Shown here piece after piece: positions 1-5,126 of a stretch of 6,061 bases of DNA. The notes beneath the pieces were generated by a model. It was not told the DNA's origin. It did no database searches and was given only the letters and a program-made list of their open reading frames with translations. Both the position numbers and the translations under genes were made by a program. Positions within the stretch are counted from its first letter, which is position 1. Each line of letters opens with the position of its first letter. Origin of the DNA: an uncultured Phascolarctobacterium sp. (GTDB lineage Bacteria; Bacillota; Negativicutes; Acidaminococcales; Acidaminococcaceae); assembly GCA_900554395.1 (NCBI GenBank), contig USHB01000101.1:1-6061 (forward strand), read 5' to 3'.

Positions 1-307
1 CATAAAAGCCCTGCGGAAATTCCATCAGAGATTCGGTGCAGGCTTTCATGGTATGCAGTGAGTAATCTCCATGATTAAGGTAAATGCTGTTGCCGCTTTT
101 CATTTTCCAGCGGAGCTGGCCGGTTTTACAGTAATTAATCTGAACAATATTGTCGAAACTTTCGTGCTTTAAATGCATCGGATTGCTGCCGAAATTTAAA
201 TAATATAAATCAACGCCGTAAAATAACTCGGTTTTAGTGAGTTTGTTTTCGGGATTGCTGTAATAAAAAAGTTGCTGCAAATTTTTAATGGCGTGTTCGC
301 TGTCCAT
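1..307 (-). CDS. AraC-family transcriptional regulator, N-terminal part (runs off window start)
   Basis: The minus strand is open from an ATG at 307-305 to the window edge, giving 102 residues. The sequence has the layout of the N-terminal sensory half of many Firmicute AraC-type regulators: a VQINYCKTG strand at 55-63, a YLNHGDYSLH stretch at 76-85 and MEFPQGFY at 95-102, matching the family pattern of EINYC, GDLS and FPLGYY. The C-terminal helix-turn-helix domain that would prove the assignment lies outside the window. The start follows a modest Shine-Dalgarno match (AGGGTGAT, complement of 312-319). The gene is divergent from the deacetylase-fold gene, the usual position for a regulator acting on the shared intergenic region. 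Its ligand is unknown. The alternative is another cupin-type sensory protein. Confidence 0.72.
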   Translation of the reverse strand, partial: MDSEHAIKNLQQLFYYSNPENKLTKTELFYGVDLYYLNFGSNPMHLKHESFDNIVQINYCKTGQLRWKMKSGNSIYLNHGDYSLHTMKACTESLMEFPQGFY

Positions 308-343
308 AAAAATCACCCTAACGGAAATAATTTTAGCCCTTTT

Positions 344-366
344 GGCAATGCGTGAGGGCAAAGCGT
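344..366 (+). promoter_or_regulatory. 10-base direct repeat, candidate AraC-type operator
   Basis: GGCAATGCGT at 344-353 is repeated as GGCAAAGCGT at 357-366, with nine of ten bases identical and an offset of 13. The second copy touches the -35 box proposed at 366-371. AraC-type activators commonly bind direct repeats next to the -35 box, and such a regulator is encoded divergently at 1-307. The repeat is seen in the sequence; its role as an operator is inferred. Confidence 0.4.
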
Positions 367-394
367 TGCAGGCGTGTTTTGCTTATATTATATT
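366..394 (+). promoter_or_regulatory. Candidate promoter of the deacetylase-fold gene
   Basis: TTGCAG (366-371, three of six consensus bases) is followed after 17 bases by TATATT (389-394, five of six). The weak -35 and good -10 with optimal spacing would suit an activator-dependent promoter. The start codon lies about 50 bases downstream. No equally good promoter was found for the divergent regulator. Confidence 0.45.
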
Positions 395-411
395 GTGAAT
401 AAAATAAATGT

Positions 412-431
412 GCAATCGGCTAAACGGTTGC
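412..431. repeat. Imperfect inverted repeat in the leader of the deacetylase-fold gene
   Basis: GCAATCG (412-418) and CGGTTGC (425-431) are inverted copies with six of seven bases matching, separated by six bases. They end just before the Shine-Dalgarno site. A related pair, GCAATGC (345-351) and GCGTTGC (363-369), overlaps the -35 region. It could be a second operator or a weak leader hairpin; nothing in the sequence decides between them. Confidence 0.3.
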
Positions 432-447
432 GGCAAGGAGGATTATG

Positions 448-1569
448 ATGGCGAAACGTAAAACAGGTTTAATGTATGATGAGGTATTTGCCAATTATAA
501 AGTTTGCGATGGTTATCTGGTATTATCTAAAGAAGATACTCCGTGGATTGAAGGCAGTGATTATTACGATACTCCGGAGCGTGTTACGCAGGCGCACGAT
601 ATGCTGGCTAAAAGCGGTTTGCTTGCAAAATTAACGCCTATTGCGGCTGATAAAGCCGATAAAAAAGATTTGGCAGGTTTCCATACTCAGGAATATATTG
701 ATAAACTTGATAATTTAAGCTGGAACGGCGGCGGTAAAGTTGGCGAGCTGTGCAATATCGGACCCGGTGGGCTTGATGTAATAAGGAATGCTGTTGGCGG
801 CGATTTACAGGCGCTGGACGCAGTGATGAGCGGCAGGGTTGATAACGCTTTTTGTTTACAGCGTCCGCCCGGAGCACATGCCGAAAGCGATAAGGGCTTT
901 GGTTTTTGCGTGGTTAATGCCTTTAATATATTGGCGCAGCGTGCCCGCGAAAAATATGGTTTAAAACGCATAATGATTATTGATTTTGATAACCATTATA
1001 AAAAGGGCATTGAAGATGCCTGGTACGATACGGACGAGGTGCTGTATGCCGAAGTACATCAATCCGGTGCATTGCCGGAAAACAGTGCTGCTGACCGTAA
1101 TGCGGGTTACATTGGCACTGGCAAGGGTAAGGGTTATAATGTGGTCATTCCAATGCCGAGCGGTGCCGGAGATGATGCATATGTTAAAGCATTTAAGGAA
1201 ATTATTGAGCCGGTAGCCGACCAGTATGAACCGGAACTTGTTATTTTAATTGCCGGTTTTGCCGCTAATATTTTTGACCCGCTCTGCCGTCAGCAGCTTA
1301 CGGCCAGAGGCTATAAAAAACTGACGGAAATTATTTGCGGCATTGCGGAGAGAAATGCTGACGGCAGGCTTATAGCCGTGCTGGAAGGCGGCAAAGGCAA
1401 TTATATGGCTTTTTGCATTCACAAAGTTCTGGAGGCCATGAGCGGCGAAGAAGAAATAAGCGTACCGGATATTACCGAAGGACTGATTGTGCGCAACCAT
1501 CTTACTCATGACCAGCAGGAAGCCATTGATAATGTAAAACAAATACTTAAACCGTATTGGAAACTATAA
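448..1569 (+). CDS. Histone-deacetylase-superfamily protein with degenerate active site
   Basis: The fold is recognisable along the whole 373 residues: YDTPERV (40-46) for the family HPERP region, RPPGAHAE (139-146), GFGFCVVN (150-157), DFDNH (179-183), a GTGKGKGYN glycine loop (223-231), GAGDDAY (239-245), AGFAANIFDPL (269-279) and EGGKGNY (313-319). Family members deacetylate lysines, polyamines or small amides using a zinc ion held by Asp, His and Asp. Here Asp181 and His183 remain, but the third ligand is Ala272. The first His of the catalytic pair is Ala143 (His144 is kept), the HHGNG loop reads HYKKG, and the Tyr of EGGY is Lys316. Classical zinc-dependent deacetylation is therefore unlikely; a pseudoenzyme, a binding protein or altered chemistry is inferred. 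ATG codons lie at 445 and 448. AAGGAGG at 435-441 is 3 bases from the first and 6 from the second, so 448 is preferred. The reading frame is intact and ends at a strong terminator, so this is not simple decay. The divergent AraC-type gene probably controls it. Confidence 0.85.
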   Translation: MAKRKTGLMYDEVFANYKVCDGYLVLSKEDTPWIEGSDYYDTPERVTQAHDMLAKSGLLAKLTPIAADKADKKDLAGFHTQEYIDKLDNLSWNGGGKVGELCNIGPGGLDVIRNAVGGDLQALDAVMSGRVDNAFCLQRPPGAHAESDKGFGFCVVNAFNILAQRAREKYGLKRIMIIDFDNHYKKGIEDAWYDTDEVLYAEVHQSGALPENSAADRNAGYIGTGKGKGYNVVIPMPSGAGDDAYVKAFKEIIEPVADQYEPELVILIAGFAANIFDPLCRQQLTARGYKKLTEIICGIAERNADGRLIAVLEGGKGNYMAFCIHKVLEAMSGEEEISVPDITEGLIVRNHLTHDQQEAIDNVKQILKPYWKL

Positions 1570-1590
1570 TAATAAAATTGAACATGAATA

Positions 1591-1621
1591 AAAAAGCCAA
1601 AGCGTTTTGCTTTGGCTTTTT
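1591..1621. terminator. Bidirectional intrinsic terminator
   Basis: A perfect 13-bp stem (1591-1603 with 1609-1621) has a five-base loop (GTTTT). The core AGCCAAAGC is flanked by A on the left and T on the right, so a U-tract follows the stem in either direction. It lies 21 bases after the stop of the deacetylase-fold gene and 16 bases beyond the stop of the convergent hydrolase gene, so it can serve both. Confidence 0.92.
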
Positions 1622-1637
1622 GCGTATCAGTATTTAA

Positions 1638-2324
1638 TTATTCCAGCTCGATGCTTTCTCCTACGGGTACAACCAGCACTTTGGCGCTGCCGTCAGCTTC
1701 TACTTTGGCTTTGTAGGCTTCGGGGTCCTGGGCAATCAGCGGCCAGGTGTTGTAGTGTACCGGGATAACGTATTTTGCTTTTAAAAATTCAGCGGCAATG
1801 GCTGCATCGGCAGGGCCCATGGTAAAGTTGTCGCCGATAGGCAGTACGGCATAATCAAACGGGTCAAGACGCTGTAAAAGCTGCATATCGCCAAACAGGG
1901 CGGTGTCGCCGGCAAAATACAGTTTGGTGCCGTAAAAATCTACAATAAAGCCGCAGGCATGGCCGCCTGCAACGCCGCTGCCGTGGTAAGCAGGCGTTAA
2001 GCGTACATGGCCGAAATCAAATTTATGAGTGCCGCCAAGATGCATGCCGTGTGCGTTGACACCGGCTTCACCGGCAAGACCGGCTACTTCTGCGGTAGAA
2101 ATTACAGTGGCATTGCAGGCTTTGGCAAGTTCAAAGGCACTGCCGATATGGTCAAAATGCGCATGGCTGATTAAAATATATTCTACATTCAGCCCTTTTA
2201 ATGCTTCGGTATCGCCCGGTTTAAATTTGGGGCATCCTTCAAGATACGGGTCGAAAATAATGTTGTGCCCTTCGTGGCTTAACATAAAGCAGGCATGGTT
2301 GATATACTTAAAAACGGTTGACAT
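1638..2324 (-). CDS. UPF0173-type metal-dependent hydrolase (metallo-beta-lactamase fold)
   Basis: This 228-residue protein has the length and motifs of the UPF0173/YtkL group, related to UlaG. The zinc-binding HAHFDH motif is at 54-59 (His54, His56, Asp58, His59), followed by His114 in AYHGS, Asp140 in FAGDT and His190 in PVHYNTWP. The full metal-ligand set is present, so it should be an active cytosolic hydrolase; the substrate of this group is not established. The ATG at 2324-2322 has a strong Shine-Dalgarno AAGGAG (complement of 2333-2338) eight bases upstream. It is transcribed alone from a well-formed promoter, converges on the deacetylase-fold gene and shares its terminator. Nothing in the context links it to the pterin operon beyond divergent placement. 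There is no signal peptide. Confidence 0.9.
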   Translation of the reverse strand: MSTVFKYINHACFMLSHEGHNIIFDPYLEGCPKFKPGDTEALKGLNVEYILISHAHFDHIGSAFELAKACNATVISTAEVAGLAGEAGVNAHGMHLGGTHKFDFGHVRLTPAYHGSGVAGGHACGFIVDFYGTKLYFAGDTALFGDMQLLQRLDPFDYAVLPIGDNFTMGPADAAIAAEFLKAKYVIPVHYNTWPLIAQDPEAYKAKVEADGSAKVLVVPVGESIELE

Positions 2325-2355
2325 GCAATCATCTCCTTTTGAATAACTTTATTTT

Positions 2356-2383
2356 ATTATAGCATAATGCAGCCATTTGTGCA
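2356..2383 (-). promoter_or_regulatory. Promoter of the UPF0173 hydrolase gene
   Basis: On the minus strand a perfect TATAAT (complement of 2356-2361) is preceded by TGC, an extended -10, and lies 16 bases after TGCACA (complement of 2378-2383, four of six consensus bases). It is about 30 bases upstream of the start codon, behind a strong Shine-Dalgarno site. Confidence 0.6.
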
Positions 2384-2418
2384 TTTTGTGAATTGTTTGG
2401 CAACAAAGTTAAAACGCC

Positions 2419-2448
2419 TTTACAGTTTGCCTCTTTTTGATGTAAAAT
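2419..2448 (+). promoter_or_regulatory. Candidate promoter of the glucosaminidase-trmL-PTPS-folE2-folP operon
   Basis: TTTACA (2419-2424, five of six) and TAAAAT (2443-2448, five of six) are separated by 18 bases. The leader to the start at 2503 is about 50 bases. It contains a perfect 10-bp palindrome, CAATTAATTG (2464-2473), which could be a regulator site or chance in AT-rich DNA. No riboswitch-like structure was seen in this short leader. Confidence 0.5.
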
Positions 2449-2502
2449 TTATGTGTATGTTTGCAATTAATTGAAATAAAAATATAAGCAAGGAGAATGA
2501 AC

Positions 2503-3468
2503 GTGAAGTTAAAAAAACGTACTATGATAGCAGTTTCTCTGGCCTGCTTAACGGCTTTTGCGGCAAGCGCGCAGGCATCTCCGCGTGCTGTTGCGGTGCC
2601 TAAGGTTAATAAAAGCACTGTTGCAACTGCTGCTGCCAAAATTATAAAAAACAACTTAAAAAAAGGTAAGGAAGATAAAGCCGTTGTTTCCAATAAAGCT
2701 GTATCATCCAAAAAAGTTACCAAACCTAAAGCGGCAAAACCTGCAAAAAGCACATCTTATAAAGTTAATACCGCAGGATTGCCGAAGGATTATAAAAAAA
2801 TAGGCATTTTTGGCGAGGCCAAAGCTACGCAGGAACAGGCGGCGGCGCTGATTTATTTGAATAATCCGGACCCGAAACTGAACTGCTCCGTTGATGAACT
2901 GGTGCAGTTGTACTGGAAAGAAGCAGGACGTGAGGGTGTGCGTGAAGATTTGGCGCTGGCGCAGGCTATTATAGAAACCGGATTTTTCCGTTTCACAGGC
3001 GATGTTAATCCCGAGCAGAATAATTTTTGCGGGCTTGGCACAACCGGTGGCGGTGTAGAAGGCGCATACTTTGATGAGCCGGAAACCGGCGTGCGTGCGC
3101 ATATTCAGCATTTGCTGGCGTATACAACCCAAAAACACCCTTCAACGGAAATTGTTGACCCGCGTTATGACCTTGCACATTCTATCCGCATGGAGCGCGG
3201 CATAGTTGATACATGGGCAGGCCTTAACGGCACATGGGCGATGGGCAGCCAGTATTGCGAAAAAATTATGCGTATTTATCAAAGCATGCTTTCGCTTTCG
3301 GATAAAGATTTGAAGGAAGCAGAAAAAGCCAAGGCAGAATACCTTAAAAATTATATCGGCAGCACTGATGACGATAAGAAAGAAGATAAAAAGGATAAAC
3401 AGGATAAGCCGGAACGCAAACTTACTATGCGTGAACGCGTAGAGAAGATTTTGAGAGAAGGAAAGTGA
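2503..3468 (+). CDS. Secreted glucosaminidase-domain protein (putative peptidoglycan hydrolase)
   Basis: The GTG at 2503 is chosen because AAGGAG ends at 2495, seven bases away; the upstream in-frame ATG at 2497 sits only one base after it. From GTG the 321-residue protein starts MKLKKR, has a hydrophobic core and a signal-peptidase site AQA|SP after residue 25. Residues 26-90 are a Lys/Ala-rich linker suited to wall association. Residues about 134-264 match the glucosaminidase family (LytD/FlgJ type): LALAQAIIETGFFRF carries the likely catalytic Glu158, followed by NNFCGLG and ETGVRAHIQHLLAY. These enzymes cleave the glycan strand of peptidoglycan outside the membrane. The C-terminal 55 residues are a charged Lys/Asp/Glu tail, probably helical and disordered. 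The stop is four bases before trmL, so it is the first gene of the operon although its function is unrelated to pterins. Confidence 0.85.
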   Translation: MKLKKRTMIAVSLACLTAFAASAQASPRAVAVPKVNKSTVATAAAKIIKNNLKKGKEDKAVVSNKAVSSKKVTKPKAAKPAKSTSYKVNTAGLPKDYKKIGIFGEAKATQEQAAALIYLNNPDPKLNCSVDELVQLYWKEAGREGVREDLALAQAIIETGFFRFTGDVNPEQNNFCGLGTTGGGVEGAYFDEPETGVRAHIQHLLAYTTQKHPSTEIVDPRYDLAHSIRMERGIVDTWAGLNGTWAMGSQYCEKIMRIYQSMLSLSDKDLKEAEKAKAEYLKNYIGSTDDDKKEDKKDKQDKPERKLTMRERVEKILREGK

Positions 3469-3472
3469 TTTT

Positions 3473-3937
3473 ATGCATATCGTACTGGTAGAGCCTGAAA
3501 TACCGGGCAACACCGGCAATATTGCGCGCCTTTGCGCAGCTACCGGCTGCCATTTGCATTTGGTGCGACCGCTGGGCTTTTCGGTAGAAGACAAGTATTT
3601 AAAACGTGCCGGGCTTGATTACTGGCACCTGGTAGACATACATTATTATGACAGCGTTTATGAAGTGTTGGAAAAATATAAGGATAATCCTAAATTTTTG
3701 CTGACTACCAAAGCGCATAAACGGTATTCGGATGTGCAGTATGCACCGGACAGCCTGCTGATTTTCGGCAAGGAAACCGCAGGGCTGCCGGAAAAACTGC
3801 GCAGCGAATACGCGGATTGCTGCGTGCGCATTCCTATGATTGCTGAGGCAAGAAGCCTGAACCTTTCCAATTCCGTTGCCATTGTGGCATACGAAGCTTT
3901 GCGCCAGCAGCCGGATTTTGCCGGGCTGACTGTTTAA
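3473..3937 (+). CDS. trmL: tRNA (cytidine/uridine-34 2'-O)-methyltransferase TrmL
   Basis: This 154-residue protein is a complete small SPOUT methyltransferase. TrmL methylates the ribose of the wobble nucleotide of leucine tRNAs using S-adenosylmethionine, in the cytosol. The three SPOUT motifs are clear: PEIPGNTGNIAR (8-19), LLIFGKETAGLP (95-106) and RIPM through SLNLSNSVAIVAYEALRQ (119-145), which form the trefoil-knot cofactor site. The length equals the family's usual size, with no extra RNA-binding domain, unlike the longer TrmH/RlmB proteins. An AGAAGGA ribosome site lies within the end of the preceding gene. The queuosine-family gene follows after 10 bases; both can act on the tRNA wobble position, which may explain the pairing. 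Confidence 0.95.
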   Translation: MHIVLVEPEIPGNTGNIARLCAATGCHLHLVRPLGFSVEDKYLKRAGLDYWHLVDIHYYDSVYEVLEKYKDNPKFLLTTKAHKRYSDVQYAPDSLLIFGKETAGLPEKLRSEYADCCVRIPMIAEARSLNLSNSVAIVAYEALRQQPDFAGLTV

Positions 3938-3947
3938 CGGAGGAATT

Positions 3948-4307
3948 ATGATTGTTTTAAAAGAATTTGAATTTGACGCTGCCCATTATCTGCCTGAATA
4001 TAACGGCAAGTGCGAAAAACTGCACGGGCATACCTATAAATTAGTGATTAAAGTTCAGGGAACGCCTAACCATGAAGGCATGGTTATTGATTTTATCCGC
4101 TTAAAAAATATTGTAAAAGAAAATGTGCTGGTACATTTGGACCACGCCTGCATTAACGATATTTTGCCGCAGCCGTCGGCAGAGAATATCAGCGTATGGG
4201 TTTGGAACAAACTGAAAGATTTGCTGCATGCAGATAATTACGATTTGTATGAAGTGGAAGTATGGGAAACCAAAACCAGCGGCTGCATTTACAGAGGTGA
4301 TTTGTGA
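3948..4307 (+). CDS. queD: QueD/PTPS-family 6-carboxytetrahydropterin synthase with dual-type CExxHGH motif
   Basis: QueD converts 7,8-dihydroneopterin triphosphate to 6-carboxytetrahydropterin, a step towards queuosine. At 119 residues it has the usual length. Zinc ligands are His13 (FDAAHYL), His26 and His28 (LHGH); Cys22 is the catalytic Cys, Asp65-His66 complete the catalytic group, and Glu107 should hold the pterin. The motif reads C22-E23-K-L-H-G-H. Thus it satisfies both CxxxHGH (PTPS-I, QueD) and ExxHGH (PTPS-III, which makes 6-hydroxymethyl-dihydropterin for folate and replaces FolB). This CExxHGH form is described for PTPS-I/III enzymes with both activities. It is followed directly by folE2, which makes its substrate, and folP, which acts later in folate synthesis; queC and queE are not in the window. 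GGAGG (3939-3943) precedes the ATG by four bases. The stop overlaps the folE2 start by one base. Family membership is certain; the dual role is inferred. Confidence 0.93.
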   Translation: MIVLKEFEFDAAHYLPEYNGKCEKLHGHTYKLVIKVQGTPNHEGMVIDFIRLKNIVKENVLVHLDHACINDILPQPSAENISVWVWNKLKDLLHADNYDLYEVEVWETKTSGCIYRGDL

Positions 4308-5126
4308 TGAAAGACGTACAATCGCAAACAGATATGCGCCGCATACCGCTCAAACACGTCGGAATAAAAAATCTGCGCTGGCCGGTTATTTTAAAAGATA
4401 AAGAACAGGGCGAGCAGCACAGCGTTGCTTGCATCAGCCTGGCTGTAGATTTGCCGCACGAAATACGCGGTACGCACATGAGCCGTTTTGTGGAATGTAT
4501 GCAGACGGTAGGGCCAATCAGTCCGGGCGGACTTGAAGAAGTGCTGGATAATTTAAAAACGCATTTGCAGGCGGAAAAAGCCTTTATCCGCATGGAATTT
4601 CCGTATTTTATTTATAAAACATCGCCGGTAACAGGGCAGCGTGCGCCGATGGATTTAAACTGCGTGCTTACTGCCGAAAAAAAAGACGAGTTTAAACTGC
4701 GTATTATGGCAGAAGATTCTGATGATTCTTCTCCTTCTATTGATGCCGTAACCTGAAAAAGAAGGTCCTGTACAGACCTTATGCCCGTGCAGCAAGGAAA
4801 TAAGCGACTATGGCGCGCATAACCAGCGTGCGATGGCGCGTATTGAAATTGAAGCTGACGGGTTGGTTTGGATTGAAGAACTGGCAGAAATGGCGGATGC
4901 AGGTGCAAGTGCGCCGGTATACAGTCTGCTGAAACGCCCGGATGAAAAATTTGTTACGGAAAAGGCTTATGACAACCCGCGTTTTGTAGAAGATGCCGTG
5001 CGTGAAATTGCTCTGCGCCTTGAAGCAGACAAACGCATAAAATGGTACGAAGTAACGGTTGAAAGCATTGAAAGCATACATAATCATAATGCTTTTGCCT
5101 GCGTAGAAAAGGGCTGGCAGGAATGA
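4307..5126 (+). pseudogene. folE2: GTP cyclohydrolase FolE2 (type IB), interrupted by a frameshift
   Basis: FolE2 converts GTP to 7,8-dihydroneopterin triphosphate, the shared precursor for folate and queuosine. The N-terminal part (4307 to a TGA at 4754-4756, 149 codons) has the family's MKDVQSQTDMRRIPL start, GTHMSRFVE and FPYFIYKTSPVTG. The C-terminal part continues in another frame from 4752 to 5126 and holds the essential LCPCSKEIS, YGAHNQR, LLKRPDEK, VTEKAYDNPRFVED and ESIHNHNA motifs. Joining at matching GAA codons (4712-4714 and 4761-4763), which drops 49 bases, gives a continuous 256-residue protein of normal length. Dropping one base near 4752-4754 instead gives 272 residues with a 16-residue acidic loop. 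The ATG at 4307 is preferred over GTG 4304: AGAGGTGA at 4293-4300 is well spaced and family members begin MKDVQ. Everything outside the junction is well conserved, so the lesion is recent, a sequencing error, or recoded. The stop overlaps the folP start by four bases. Confidence 0.85.
4711..4765 (+). other. Frame-disrupting segment in folE2, bounded by AGAAG repeats
   Basis: AGAAG at 4711-4715 recurs at 4760-4764. One copy plus the 44 bases between them are extra relative to a normal FolE2 and shift the frame by one. The segment encodes a Ser/Asp-rich stretch (DSDDSSPSIDAVT) before the TGA at 4754. The pyrimidine tract at 4727-4738 is complementary to both purine repeats: 4711-4716 can pair with 4727-4732, and 4733-4738 with 4760-4765. 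It has no transposase, no inverted ends and no rho-independent terminator. Confidence 0.6.

Noticed and set aside
336..359. GCCCT/AGGGC inverted repeat as a terminator
   Set aside because: The stem has only five base pairs around a 14-base loop and no T-tract; it overlaps the better-supported direct repeat.
2511..2550. Lipoprotein signal in the glucosaminidase (Cys15 in SLAC)
   Set aside because: Ser rather than Leu/Val/Ile occupies the -3 position, and a good type I cleavage site (AQA|SP) follows ten residues later.
2409..2753. 114-residue minus-strand frame across the operon promoter
   Set aside because: It is antisense to the signal peptide and linker of the glucosaminidase; its hydrophobic look comes from the complement of Lys/Ala-rich codons.
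4189..4593. 134-residue minus-strand open frame opposite the PTPS and folE2 genes
   Set aside because: It lies fully antisense to two conserved genes, has no recognisable domain and no good ribosome site. The other antisense frames opposite trmL, the glucosaminidase, the deacetylase-fold gene and folP were rejected for the same reasons.
4756..4760. Homopolymer error in the A5 run as the cause of the folE2 frameshift
   Set aside because: The in-frame TGA at 4754-4756 comes before the rest of the run, so losing an A does not remove the stop. The lost or extra base must be at or before 4754.
4745..4764. prfB-like programmed +1 frameshift at ACC TGA
   Set aside because: A +1 shift here would restore the frame, but there is no Shine-Dalgarno-like stimulator just upstream and the tRNA reading ACC would pair poorly with CCT. 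It is kept only as a weak option within the recoding finding.
4833..5126. Separate 97-residue gene starting at ATG 4833
   Set aside because: It begins inside a conserved FolE2 block just after YGAHNQRA, and the FolE2 match continues upstream in the same frame to 4752. There is no Shine-Dalgarno site at its ATG.
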